DNA of 64,000 bases, taken from Duganella sp. CF402 (GTDB lineage Bacteria; Pseudomonadota; Gammaproteobacteria; Burkholderiales; Burkholderiaceae_D). This document shows, piece after piece, positions 28,856 to 37,155 of this stretch. Numbering within the stretch: the first letter of the stretch is position 1; each line of letters opens with the position of its first letter. Under the pieces are notes generated by a model. The model was not told the DNA's origin and did no database searches. It saw nothing but the letters and a program-made list of their open reading frames with translations. Location of the stretch: contig NZ_FOBG01000001.1 in the NCBI RefSeq assembly GCF_900109645.1, forward strand, positions 620,001-684,000, written 5' to 3'. Both the position numbers and the translations under genes were made by a program.

Positions 28856-29338
28856 ATGAAGTACGTGCTGCGTACACCTTTACCACATCATCATGCTGAG
28901 CTGGGCGGTTGGATCAGCGATGCGGAGCAGTGCCTGCGCTGGGCAGGGCCCGCGCTTGCTTTTCCTTTCGACAGTCAGATGCTACCGGCATTGCTTGAGA
29001 CGGAAGTCTGCGATTCATACGCGCTGGTTGACGAGGATGATCGCCTGGCGGGATTCGGCCAGATTTTTCGGCGCGAGCCGGAAACAGGGCATTTGGGCCG
29101 CATCATCATCGACCCGCAGCGCCGTAAGCAGGGCGTGGGGCAAATTCTGTGCAAAGAGCTCATCGACGCAGGCGCGCACCGGCACGGGTTCCGTTCAATG
29201 ACGCTGTGGGTCTTCACCGACAACTCGGCAGCTGTTCGCCTCTACAGCGCGCTGGGGTTTTTGCCGGAAGCACGTGAAGGCATGGCGGGATGCCAGTTCA
29301 TGCGGCTAAGTTTCGCTGTACCTGATGGGGCTGATTAA
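28856..29338 (+). CDS. GNAT family N-acetyltransferase
   Basis: Protein of 160 residues with the acetyl-CoA-binding motif A block GRIIIDPQRRKQGVGQILC (RxxGxG/A type) and the motif B segment TDNSAAVRLYSALGF typical of the GNAT fold. Acceptor substrate unknown. I use ATG 28856; an ATG-less upstream extension would overlap the previous stop. Base composition is ordinary for the window. Confidence 0.85.
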   Translation: MKYVLRTPLPHHHAELGGWISDAEQCLRWAGPALAFPFDSQMLPALLETEVCDSYALVDEDDRLAGFGQIFRREPETGHLGRIIIDPQRRKQGVGQILCKELIDAGAHRHGFRSMTLWVFTDNSAAVRLYSALGFLPEAREGMAGCQFMRLSFAVPDGAD

Positions 29339-29529
29339 TCTGAGTTTGCACAAGTGCTGGCGGACTATCATTGCCCTCTTCAAAAGTTGGTCAGCCGATC
29401 TGTGCGATAGGAGCATCCTTTGCATGAAGTCGACTCGCCAATTGCAGCGTTACGCTTCCACGTTAGTTACCAACTAGGTGAATACCTGAGGATAGTTACA
29501 GCCCATGTTATTGCCGAGCTGGAACGCAA

Positions 29530-29555
29530 AAAAATTGAATAGACGTTCAATTTTT
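29530..29555. terminator. 10-bp AT-rich hairpin immediately before GNAT start
   Basis: AAAAATTGAA-TAGACG-TTCAATTTTT is a perfect 10-bp stem with a terminal T-run, ending 2 nt before the ATG at 29558. It leaves no room for a ribosome-binding site. It may be a bidirectional terminator or a transfer scar. Confidence 0.5.
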
Positions 29556-29557
29556 GT

Positions 29558-30073
29558 ATGAATATTAAACTGCCTGAAGAACTTCCAACTCTACAGACCC
29601 GCAGGGTAGAACTCAGGAGCATGGTCTATAGTGATAGCTTGGCGCTTTATGAAATTTACAGTGACCCTACAGTAATGCGCTATACGGACGAGACACCATT
29701 CGAAAGTTTGGTAACGGTCTCGGTGATGCTTAATAGTATTGAAATGCTTCTGAGAGAAGGCAAGTCGTTGGAATGGGGCATCGTAGTTAAATCAAGCAAA
29801 AAGCTAGTTGGGACATGCGGATTACATCGCTTTAATGAGTCACTTCAGATGGCAGAGATTGGCTGCCTGCTAAACGTGTCCGCATGGGGATATGGTTATA
29901 TGGCGGAGGCACTCGGCCTCATAATTTCGTATGCGAGGGACGTAGTTCGTTTAAAAAGACTTGCGGCAGATGTCAGTAATGAAAACGAACCTGCGCAACG
30001 TCTCTTTACTAGCTTGGGATTTCACCGAGTCGGTCTAGAGTCTTGGGAAATGCCGATCGCGCTTTCAGTGTAA
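29558..30073 (+). CDS. RimJ/RimL-like GNAT acetyltransferase, atypical composition
   Basis: Protein of 171 residues of the Acetyltransf_3 type: LQTRRVELRSMVYSDSLALYE start, AEIGCLLNVSAWGYGYMAEAL (acetyl-CoA motif) and NENEPAQRLFTSLGFHRVG. Codon use is clearly more AT-rich than every neighbouring gene, including many ATA, AAA and TTA-type codons, suggesting recent transfer. There is no ribosome site at ATG 29558 because a hairpin occupies the leader. Substrate unknown. Confidence 0.8.
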   Translation: MNIKLPEELPTLQTRRVELRSMVYSDSLALYEIYSDPTVMRYTDETPFESLVTVSVMLNSIEMLLREGKSLEWGIVVKSSKKLVGTCGLHRFNESLQMAEIGCLLNVSAWGYGYMAEALGLIISYARDVVRLKRLAADVSNENEPAQRLFTSLGFHRVGLESWEMPIALSV

Positions 30074-30124
30074 TCTGAATCTGCAACGTGGCATCAGCGA
30101 ACGCGGTTAGCTGTTCGCACAAAT

Positions 30125-30155
30125 GAAAAAGCCGGAGCAGTGCCCCGGCTTTTTG
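30125..30155 (-). terminator. Terminator of Flp pilin copy 1
   Basis: On the minus strand, GCCGGGGCA and TGCTCCGGC form a GC-rich stem with A- and T-runs on both sides, so it can terminate the pilin transcript and possibly the convergent GNAT transcript. Confidence 0.75.
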
Positions 30156-30171
30156 TTTGCTGCGTCGGCGA

Positions 30172-30339
30172 TTACGACGACTTGATCAGGCCCGAAATGT
30201 AGGTCAGCGAGGCGGTGATCTTCGGGCCCAGGATGGCCAGGCCGGCGGTGATGGCTGCGGCGATGGCCGCTGCCATCAGGGCGTATTCGATGGCGGTGAT
30301 GCCGGCTTCGTCGTTGATGAAGTTTTTGACTGCGTTCAT
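30172..30339 (-). CDS. Flp family type IVb pilin, copy 1
   Basis: Short pilin of 55 residues beginning MNAVKNFINDEAGITAIEYA. It has the Flp features: a short charged leader, the Glu-Tyr pair in the IEYALMAAAI segment and a single hydrophobic helix (AAAIAAAITAGLAILG). It would be processed by a prepilin peptidase (TadV-like) and polymerised by a Tad system. None of those genes lies in the window. The protein is identical to copy 2 at 31520-31687. Confidence 0.92.
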   Translation of the reverse strand: MNAVKNFINDEAGITAIEYALMAAAIAAAITAGLAILGPKITASLTYISGLIKSS

Positions 30340-30478
30340 GATGGACCTCGTTTAAGTTGATAGAGTAGGGTTTTTACTGCTCAACTAAAACGGGGTTCAG
30401 GTTTTAGGTGCTGCTTGTTTGTGTACTGCCGATGAGATGCATTCTACGCACCGTCATGCGCCACATCATCGGACAAAC

Positions 30479-30496
30479 GTCACTTTGTTTCGTGAC
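30479..30496. promoter_or_regulatory. Conserved palindrome upstream of Flp copy 1
   Basis: GTCAC-N8-GTGAC, about 140 bp upstream of the pilin start. The same arms occur upstream of copy 2 although the spacer bases differ, which suggests selection on the arms and therefore a regulator site. Confidence 0.5.
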
Positions 30497-30508
30497 ATTT
30501 ATCACTCC

Positions 30509-31370
30509 CTACAGCGTTGGCCCAGCTAGCGATGCCAGGCGTGCACGATTAGCAGCGACCCAAGCTGGTAAGTCGTCGGCAGGCATCGGCTTTGCAATGA
30601 GAAAGCCTTGTGCCAAATCACAGCTAAGGTCGCGCAGTAAATGCCAATCCGATAGCGACTCAACTCCTTCTCCAACCGTGGTCACGGCCAGCTTTACCCC
30701 CATTTCGATGGAGGTTTCCAGAATCGCTCGCCGGTTGGGCCGCTCAGCGGCGCCGTCGACGAAAGCCCGGTCTATTTTCAGTTCCGTGAACGGGCAGCGG
30801 GAGAGCTGTTGCATCGACGAGTAGGGCCGGTAATGCAGTCGATGAAGCCACGATCGCTCAGGTTCTCGGCAGAGAGATTGATAGACACATCGATAGACAA
30901 TTCGCTGCTGCGCCACGCCGCCATATCACGCAGCACCTGCTCAATCAGCAAGAGCGTCATCTTTGCCATTAATGGTGTGCCCTCCAGAATGGGGATGAAG
31001 AAAAACGGCGAGACGATCCCCTGTACCGGATCCCCAGCAGTGGCAGCTTGGCATCCTCTGCGCCCATACTTTCCACCACTTCCAGCAATCGCGGATCGCG
31101 GGCGCTGGTGGCAATGATGTGCTGAGCATAGGCGGCATCGGTGATACGTTGGGTCAGCTCGATGCCATCCATGCCGGGCATGTCCAGGTCAGTGATGACG
31201 AGGTAGAGTGGTTCGGACGCGACTTCCTTCAATTGACGTAGCGCTTCGACGCCGTCGGTCGCCGCCAGCACACGGCCGAAGCCCAGCTCCTGGAGCAATC
31301 TGATCAGGTGAACGCGCTGCGTTAAGCTGTCCTCGACAACCATCACCGTGTAGTTTGACCAAGTGTGCAT
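30509..31370 (-). pseudogene. Decayed REC-EAL (RocR-type) response regulator
   Basis: The 5' part (31370 down to about 31010) encodes an intact receiver: MVVEDSLTQRVHLIRLLQ, phospho-acceptor Asp in VITDLDMPGMDG. The frame then breaks. Pieces of an EAL domain continue in other frames: MTLLLIEQVLRDMAAW and VSINLSAENLSDRGFID in one, and CPFTELKIDRAFVDG and VGEGVESLSDWHLLRDL in another. The stretch carrying the EAL motif itself and the middle of the domain are missing, so at least one deletion and one frameshift occurred. The intact ancestor was probably a c-di-GMP phosphodiesterase response regulator. The receiver fragment could still be made as a short protein of 133 residues. Confidence 0.85.
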
Positions 31371-31470
31371 ATAGACTTTTCCTTGGCTGATCTTATGTGC
31401 CTGACTCTACGATAAGCCAGAAAGCTTATTGGGTGGCGCTCGCTTTGAGGAATATTCAGTCGCTACAAAT

Positions 31471-31502
31471 AAAAAAGCCGGAGCTAGCTGCTCCGGCTTT
31501 TA
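31471..31502 (-). terminator. Terminator of Flp pilin copy 2
   Basis: AAGCCGGAGC and GCTCCGGCTT form a perfect 10-bp stem with A- and T-runs at either side, immediately after the second pilin gene on the minus strand. Confidence 0.8.
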
Positions 31503-31519
31503 GTTTGCTACGCTCATGA

Positions 31520-31687
31520 TTACGACGATTTGATCAGGCCCGAGATGTAAGTCAGCGAGGCGGTGATCTTAGGACCCAGGATGGCCAGGCCGGCGGTGAT
31601 CGCGGCGGCGATGGCGGCGGCCATCAGGGCGTATTCGATGGCGGTGATGCCGGCTTCGTCGTTGATGAAGTTTTTGACTGCGTTCAT
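31520..31687 (-). CDS. Flp family type IVb pilin, copy 2
   Basis: Encodes the same 55-residue pilin as copy 1, differing at the DNA level only by synonymous changes such as in the GPKITASLTYIS segment. Downstream terminator and upstream palindrome are conserved. Two separately transcribed identical major-pilin genes may raise dosage. The ribosome site GAGGTCCATC is shared by both copies. Confidence 0.92.
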   Translation of the reverse strand: MNAVKNFINDEAGITAIEYALMAAAIAAAITAGLAILGPKITASLTYISGLIKSS

Positions 31688-31827
31688 GATGGACCTCGTT
31701 TAAGTTGATTGAGTAGGGGTTTTTACTGCTCAACTAAAACGGGGTTCAGGTTTTAGGTACTGCTTGTTTGTGTACTGCCGATGAAATGCATTCTACGCAC
31801 CGCCATGCCGCTCATCATCGGACAAAC

Positions 31828-31845
31828 GTCACTTTAATCAGTGAC
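31828..31845. promoter_or_regulatory. Conserved palindrome upstream of Flp copy 2
   Basis: GTCAC-N8-GTGAC with the same position relative to the pilin start as at copy 1 but a different spacer (TTTAATCA against TTTGTTTC). Confidence 0.5.
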
Positions 31846-31850
31846 ATTTG

Positions 31851-32048
31851 TCACTTCTGCAGTTGCGCGCACCTGGAGGACTGGATCGCGCGCTCGGTGA
31901 TGCTGTCGATACTCTTGATGGCATCCGCCGTGCACGAGGCGTGGTCGACGGTGTGGACTTGCGGCTTGCTATTCATTTCCTTGTAGCCGGTGACGACCAG
32001 CGCCGCTGTGGCGCAGGCGAGCAGGATCCAGTTGAATTTGGTTTGCAT
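31851..32048 (-). CDS. Small single-helix membrane or exported protein, unknown
   Basis: Protein of 65 residues: MQTKFNWILLACATAALVVT forms an N-terminal membrane helix, followed by a short polar tail with two Cys residues (HASCTADAIKS and SSRCAQLQ) that could form a disulfide. Start lies 2 nt after the DUF1304 stop, so it is probably coupled to that gene. No recognised family. Confidence 0.6.
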   Translation of the reverse strand: MQTKFNWILLACATAALVVTGYKEMNSKPQVHTVDHASCTADAIKSIDSITERAIQSSRCAQLQK

Positions 32049-32050
32049 GC

Positions 32051-32410
32051 TCAGGCGGCGAAGTGCAGGGCCAGGCCGATCACGGCGGGCAGGGTTTGAA
32101 TCAGCAGGATGGAGCGCTTGACGGTCACGCCGCCCCACACGCCAGCCACCGCCACGCAAGCCAGGCCGAACACGGTGAAGGCCGAAGCGGTCGCCGCATC
32201 AGGGTGCACGAAGCCGACCACCAGCGCGGCGACCAGGAAGCCGTTGTAGCAGCCCTGGTTGGACATTGCCGGTTGCACGATCTCGGCCTTTTCTTTACTG
32301 AGCCCGAACACGCGGCGCCCGCGCGAATTGAACAATACTGTTTCCAGCAAAACGATGTAGACGTGGATCAGCGCCACCAGGGCGGTGACGATTTGCGCAG
32401 CCAGCTGCAT
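32051..32410 (-). CDS. DUF1304 family membrane protein
   Basis: Integral membrane protein of 119 residues with four hydrophobic helices and the DUF1304 signature ALIHVYIVLLETVLF near the N-terminus, NQGCYNGFLVAALVVG in the middle. Function of the family is unknown. It follows the aspartoacylase-like gene by 15 bp. Confidence 0.88.
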   Translation of the reverse strand: MQLAAQIVTALVALIHVYIVLLETVLFNSRGRRVFGLSKEKAEIVQPAMSNQGCYNGFLVAALVVGFVHPDAATASAFTVFGLACVAVAGVWGGVTVKRSILLIQTLPAVIGLALHFAA

Positions 32411-32425
32411 GAGGGTTCCTTTTTC

Positions 32426-33388
32426 TTAGAATAATAAATTGGCGCGGGTGAGATAGTACCATTCGCTGTTGGCCCCGGCTTCGCTGTCGGGGAACAGGAT
32501 GCGGCCGTCGAACCCGGCCAGCACCGGCGTGCCGTCCACGCGGCGGCCGATTTCTTCGCCTTGCCGCACCGGATCGAAGCTGGCCCAGTTGCGGCTGAAG
32601 GTGTCGCCGGCGTCCTGTTTGTCGTAAACGGAGACCATGCTGAGCGCTTCCATGTTTTCAGGCGCGACCGGTTCCGGCGCGGGTGCGTCGACCAGGCCGA
32701 GGAAGGCGAGGGTGTTGAGGATGGCGCGGTACGCCACTTCCGGCGCTTGCGGATCGGTGTGCTGGCCGCATTCGAGCGTGAGCGCGTAGCCGCCGGTGGT
32801 GCGCATGTATTCGGTGGTGCCCATGCCGTAGCGCAGGACGGTTTGCAATTCACTGCTGCCGCTCATGCGGCGCTGCACGCCGGCGCCGTAGGTGCGCAGC
32901 CAGCCATCGACGAAGCGGCGTACGCCGAGACGACGTGCCAGCGCGCGTTCCTGCTCTTCATGATTGAACGGCTCGAGCGGACCATCGTTGTTGCGCGGAC
33001 CGACCATGACAAACGGCTCGCCGCTACCGCTGAACGAATGCAGGTCGAGCAGCACCTCATGCTGTGCCAACAGAGGGCACAGCCAGTTGGCCACGCGGTC
33101 TTCGAAATCCTGCGGATCCGCGTTCGGGAATAGATTGCGGTTCAGATTACGTTCGCCAGCGCGCTCGCCCTTGGCATAGGCCAGTGGGTTGGTGACTGGC
33201 ACAAACGTCACCGCGCCACGGCGCACCAGCAGCGCGCCGCTATCCAATTCCTGCATCACGCGCTGGATCGCCTTGGAGCCGCAGGTTTCATTGCCATGCA
33301 CGGCGCCGGTGACAATCAGCTTGACGCCGGGATATTGGGCGCTGTACTGGTGGGACTTGAACTGCAGGCGATCAGTCCTGAGGATCAT
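32426..33388 (-). CDS. Succinylglutamate desuccinylase/aspartoacylase family protein
   Basis: Zinc carboxypeptidase-fold hydrolase (M14-like) of 320 residues. Metal ligands His and Glu are in VTGAVHGNETCGS, the third His in LLDLHSFSG, and the substrate Arg is in GERNLNRNLFP. The C-terminal part (from about residue 230) is a small beta domain (MVSVYDKQDAGDTF, LAGFDGRILFPD) as in the AstE/AspA group. ATG 33388 overlaps the preceding gene end by 17 nt. Likely a deacylase of N-acylated amino acids; substrate unknown. Confidence 0.85.
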   Translation of the reverse strand: MILRTDRLQFKSHQYSAQYPGVKLIVTGAVHGNETCGSKAIQRVMQELDSGALLVRRGAVTFVPVTNPLAYAKGERAGERNLNRNLFPNADPQDFEDRVANWLCPLLAQHEVLLDLHSFSGSGEPFVMVGPRNNDGPLEPFNHEEQERALARRLGVRRFVDGWLRTYGAGVQRRMSGSSELQTVLRYGMGTTEYMRTTGGYALTLECGQHTDPQAPEVAYRAILNTLAFLGLVDAPAPEPVAPENMEALSMVSVYDKQDAGDTFSRNWASFDPVRQGEEIGRRVDGTPVLAGFDGRILFPDSEAGANSEWYYLTRANLLF

Positions 33389-33737
33389 TTTTAACTTGAG
33401 GATCGTGCTTGAACTCGAGACCGTCAGCATCCTTGAAGTTGAGCGTAAAACTGATCGTAACGTCGGACGTATTGGCGTCACTGAACGTCAACTGCTTGCC
33501 GCTGAGGCTGACGCTTGCTGGGCTCAGTTGGTCGTTACCCAAGGTCTGGATCGTCATGCCGGTGAAAACGATGTTCTGGTTGTCATCGTCGTAGATCTGG
33601 TAGTTGATAATGGTGTCTTTTTGCGTCACGGCGGGCACTTTTGGGGCGGTCTGCACATCATAAGTACCGGGCGTGTCGCCAGCTTTGACCTTGACCATAA
33701 CGTTGAGGAACGGTGTGGAGGCTTTAACTTTGCTCAT
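33372..33737 (-). CDS. Small beta-rich protein of unknown function (possibly DP-EP family)
   Basis: Protein of 121 residues from ATG 33737, which overlaps the stop of the 1090-aa regulator as ATGA. The sequence is beta-strand-like (TIINYQIYDDDNQNIVFTGM) without signal peptide or Cys, and ends in repeated Asp-Pro (HDPQVKNDPQD), a feature that recalls the small DP-EP proteins; this name is a tentative recollection. Its position between a STAND-type regulator and a deacylase suggests a common task, unknown. Confidence 0.65.
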   Translation of the reverse strand: MSKVKASTPFLNVMVKVKAGDTPGTYDVQTAPKVPAVTQKDTIINYQIYDDDNQNIVFTGMTIQTLGNDQLSPASVSLSGKQLTFSDANTSDVTISFTLNFKDADGLEFKHDPQVKNDPQD

Positions 33738-36700
33738 GAGTTCGCTTTCTTGGAGGGGTGGGTGGAGATATATTGCAGATAGGTGGTATCGCGATAGGGC
33801 ATTGCTTCCAATTGCTTCTTGATAGGACCTACTTGCTCGCTTTGATTCATGCAGACGTGGGCTTTCACCCAAGGCGCCAGCAAAAGAAAATCGGAACTAT
33901 TGTTTACTAACGGACGCAGCAGCGTGCGTACCGTATCGCAGTGGCTTTGTGCAGTGGCGCTGGCGCGCAGATGCTCAAGGTCGGCATTGAGCAGCAGTGC
34001 CTCGATGAGCACCTTCATAATCACTTGGTCGGATGGGACTGCGCCATGCAGCTGGCGCAACTTGTCCAAGGCTGGCTGTAATTCTTTGGCAGCGGCAGTG
34101 GCATCCCCTTGCTGCAATAGCACGGCGGCTTTGCGCTGCTGCACCTTTGCAACCAGCATTTGCAGGTTTAAGTGTTTGGGATCCAGGCTGCTCAGCTCGG
34201 AGAAGTGCCGTTGCAGTTGCCCTAGCTGTGCTAATGCCTGTTCGGGAGTTCGTGATTGGGTGTCAGTGTCGAATAGACGTAATTCTGCGATGTACAGATT
34301 GCGTTGCCAGTTGCGATTGCTTCGGTCCTTGTCAACGATGGCCTGCAGCAGCGATTGCGCCTGGCGAGCATCCTCGTGGGCGCCACTCAGTTGACCTAGC
34401 GCCTGTTTCAGGTCGGATTGGTGGGACCAGGTCGCGGCCAGTTCATTCACCCACGATACTTCGTCGGGATAGTTCTGGTGGAGGGTTTGCAGCAGCGCCA
34501 GGCTACGGGAATACAGGGCTTTGGCTTCTGCCAGCTTACCTTGCTGCATCCTGGCACTTGCCTGCCAGGACAGGCTGTCAGCCAGATCGGCAGCAATTTG
34601 CTTGTCCGTGGGTTTGTGAGCGTAAGCCCGGGTTTTTAGTTCCACCGACAGCGCAAATTCGTCGGCCGCATTGGCTACGTCGCCGCGTCTCAGCGCTACC
34701 GTGCCCAAGCTGCTGTGGGCGAATGACTGCTCAATCCAGCTATCGACGTCGGCCGGTGCGGCGGCTGCCAGTTGATCGCTGTGGTCGCGGTACTCGCGGA
34801 AGTAGCGCTCGGCCGGCTCCCATTCTTTTTGATCGAGGTGAATTTGCCCCAGCCAGAACGCGTTTTCCCCGGCGCTCTTGCGCAGAGCGAGGTCTGTTGG
34901 GTGGTTTTGCAATTGCTGCAGCAAGATGGCGCGGCCTGCCAGCAACGCGGTGTTGGCGCCCACCGGGTCGGCGCGGGCGATGCGCACCTCGGAAATCAGC
35001 TGTAATGACTTGGCGCGCTGGGCCAGTGCGGTATCGCTATCTGTCATACGCGCTGGATCAGACAGGTATTTCAATGCGCGTGTGCTAACGCTGTCGAGCA
35101 GGTCGAGTTTGCCGAGGGGCCGCAGTTTATCGGCAAATTCGCCGAGCATATAGCCCATCAGTCCTTCCGCCTCTGCCCGATGCGCTTCGGCCTGCGTTTG
35201 CGCTGAGCGGGCGGTAAGACCGAGGACGCCGGCGAGGACTGCCAGGCTGGTGACGACGGCCATCACAGCCATCCGCACGCGTTCGCTGCGGCGTTCGCTT
35301 TGCAGGGAGAGTTGGATGAACTGCTGCTCTTGCGGTGTCAGGCTGAGGCTGCTTGCAGTTTGCAGCTGGCGCGCCTGGTTGGTCTGGGTGCCGGACGGCA
35401 GCAGCATGTCGCGCTTGCGGCCGCTTTCTTGCCAGCGTTTGGCCTGGGCGCTGATGCGGCTGCGCACTTGCAGCGCTTGCCGGTGCTCTTCGACCCATGC
35501 CACCACGCGCGGCCAGCGCCGCAGCAGGGCTTCGTGGGCCAGGCCGAAGGTGGGCGCGCCGCCTTGCAGGTCGCTGACGAACAGGTGGGCGTCCACCAGC
35601 GCCTGCACCAGCTGGTTCTCGGCCTCGTTGCGCAAGGCCGACCACGGCACGCGGCGCGAGCTGACGGTGGTTTCGTCTTCCGCCACCAGCACCAGCTGCG
35701 ACAGCACGTGGGGCAGGGCGGCGATCTGCGCCGTGCCCAGCGCGGAAATGACTTGCTCGGCGCGCGCACCGATCGAGCCTTCCAGCCCGCCCATCGCACG
35801 GAAGGCCTCGTGGCTCAGCTCGCCCTCGGGACTGCGCTGGCGGTACAGCTCCTGCAGACAGTATTGCAGCAGCGGCAGGCTGTCGGCGCCGGACAGCGCG
35901 GCCCGGCACAACAGCTCGTCCAGCCCTTCGCCATGCTGATCGACCGTGTAGCGCAGCTGCGCCACCTGCGCCGGGTGGCGCACGATCTGGCCGATGTCGG
36001 CGCTGCCGGGCGGCGTCAGATCGTAGTGGCCGCCGCTCAGTTTCAGGTTCATCAGCGCCGGATAGGACGCCAGCTGCGGATAAAAATCGTTGCGGCAGGC
36101 CAGCACCAGTTGCATGCTGCCGGAGCGCGCCCACTGGTCCAGCACATTGATGAAGACGGCGCGCTCGGCGTCGCTCACCTGCGGCAGCCGGAACACGGCC
36201 TCGAAACGGTCGATGAACAGCAGCAGCTGGATGGTCGGCAGCTGGCGCTGCACGTGTTCGATCAGCCCCGGCAAGTCATGCGCCAGACGCTGGGCCAGTG
36301 CGGCCGCGCTGGTGTTTTCAAACAGCAGCTTGCCGTCGATTTCCGCATCGAGCAGCACGCTGGCCAGGGTTTCCAGCAAGCCGGACTGCCCCATGTCGGC
36401 GCAATCGAGCTGCACATGCGCGCTGATGGCGATGCCGGACTCGGCCGGCGCGGCGCCGGCCTTCAGCGCCGGGATCAAGCCGGCCTGCACCAGCGAGGTC
36501 TTGCCGGCGCCGGACGGCCCCAGCACCAGCACCATCGCACAGGCGGCCTGGGCCTGCGCGACCACCACCTGCACCAGTTGGTCCACGCTCAGCTTGCGGC
36601 CGAAGAAGATGGCGGCGTGCTGTTCCTCAAACGCTTCCAGCCCGCGGAACGGTGAAGCGTGCAGCCAGCTGCCCTGGCTCACTTCATCGTCGTAGCTGAG

Positions 36701-37006
36701 CTCGGCCAGCAGGCGGTAGCCGCGCTTGCGGATGGTCTCGATGTAGCGCGGTTCGGTGGCCGAATCGTCCAGCGCGCGGCGCAGCTGGGTGATGATTTTG
36801 TGGATCGCATTGTCGCTCGGGGACACATCGCCCCAGCAAGCGTCGAGCAGGGTTTCGGCCGAAACGACCACGTGCGGGTGGCGGCAAAGATACAGCAGCA
36901 CGTCCATAGCCCGTGGTTCCAGCTGCCGGTTGAGCACCCCGCAGCTGAGTGTATTGGTGGCGGGATCGACTCGCCACTGGCCAAAACGGAAACTCTTGTG
37001 CTTCAT
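33734..37006 (-). CDS. Winged-helix / STAND NTPase / TPR membrane regulator
   Basis: Protein of 1090 residues. Residues 1-105 are an OmpR/CadC-type winged helix (MDVLLYLCRHPHVVVSAETL, DNAIHKIITQLRRALDD). A STAND NTPase of the nSTAND1 type follows (SPFRGLEAFEEQHAAIFFGR, P-loop GPSGAGKTS at 163-171, acidic LLLFIDRFEAVF). A membrane helix lies near residues 590-610 (MAVMAVVTSLAVLAGVLGL), and the remaining C-terminal part is helical TPR-like repeats. This layout predicts an inner-membrane, CadC-like one-component regulator whose NTPase gates oligomerisation in response to a signal sensed outside by the repeats. First gene of a minus-strand operon and divergent from the DUF1906 gene. Confidence 0.85.
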   Translation of the reverse strand: MKHKSFRFGQWRVDPATNTLSCGVLNRQLEPRAMDVLLYLCRHPHVVVSAETLLDACWGDVSPSDNAIHKIITQLRRALDDSATEPRYIETIRKRGYRLLAELSYDDEVSQGSWLHASPFRGLEAFEEQHAAIFFGRKLSVDQLVQVVVAQAQAACAMVLVLGPSGAGKTSLVQAGLIPALKAGAAPAESGIAISAHVQLDCADMGQSGLLETLASVLLDAEIDGKLLFENTSAAALAQRLAHDLPGLIEHVQRQLPTIQLLLFIDRFEAVFRLPQVSDAERAVFINVLDQWARSGSMQLVLACRNDFYPQLASYPALMNLKLSGGHYDLTPPGSADIGQIVRHPAQVAQLRYTVDQHGEGLDELLCRAALSGADSLPLLQYCLQELYRQRSPEGELSHEAFRAMGGLEGSIGARAEQVISALGTAQIAALPHVLSQLVLVAEDETTVSSRRVPWSALRNEAENQLVQALVDAHLFVSDLQGGAPTFGLAHEALLRRWPRVVAWVEEHRQALQVRSRISAQAKRWQESGRKRDMLLPSGTQTNQARQLQTASSLSLTPQEQQFIQLSLQSERRSERVRMAVMAVVTSLAVLAGVLGLTARSAQTQAEAHRAEAEGLMGYMLGEFADKLRPLGKLDLLDSVSTRALKYLSDPARMTDSDTALAQRAKSLQLISEVRIARADPVGANTALLAGRAILLQQLQNHPTDLALRKSAGENAFWLGQIHLDQKEWEPAERYFREYRDHSDQLAAAAPADVDSWIEQSFAHSSLGTVALRRGDVANAADEFALSVELKTRAYAHKPTDKQIAADLADSLSWQASARMQQGKLAEAKALYSRSLALLQTLHQNYPDEVSWVNELAATWSHQSDLKQALGQLSGAHEDARQAQSLLQAIVDKDRSNRNWQRNLYIAELRLFDTDTQSRTPEQALAQLGQLQRHFSELSSLDPKHLNLQMLVAKVQQRKAAVLLQQGDATAAAKELQPALDKLRQLHGAVPSDQVIMKVLIEALLLNADLEHLRASATAQSHCDTVRTLLRPLVNNSSDFLLLAPWVKAHVCMNQSEQVGPIKKQLEAMPYRDTTYLQYISTHPSKKANS

Positions 37007-37155
37007 CCTGCCTCGAATAATTCTATTCCAATCAACGGCTTAGGTTCCGGAAGGTTTTCGGAAGGCCCGCTTGGCGACGCTTCGGTAAAGTTATTGCGAG
37101 GAAAATATTAACATTATCCCGTTACAAATAGTTAGACAATGACCACGGAGTTTCA

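Larger units (their letters stand above)
30126..30506. repeat. Duplicated Flp pilin unit, copy 1
   Basis: About 380 bp covering terminator, pilin gene and about 165 bp of upstream DNA is repeated at 31472-31855 in the same orientation, with the pilin coding region nearly identical and the leader differing by scattered substitutions. The 1348-bp offset encloses a decayed regulator gene. Confidence 0.85.
31472..31855. repeat. Duplicated Flp pilin unit, copy 2
   Basis: Direct repeat of the unit at 30126-30506. Synonymous differences in the pilin gene and a handful of leader changes show the copies are not brand new, while the encoded protein is unchanged. Confidence 0.85.

Noticed and set aside
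29440..30130. Integron cassette with attC-like ends around the AT-rich GNAT gene
   Set aside because: Short inverted repeats with GTTAG-like cores exist on both sides, but they do not match the attC core consensus, and no integrase or further cassettes are present.
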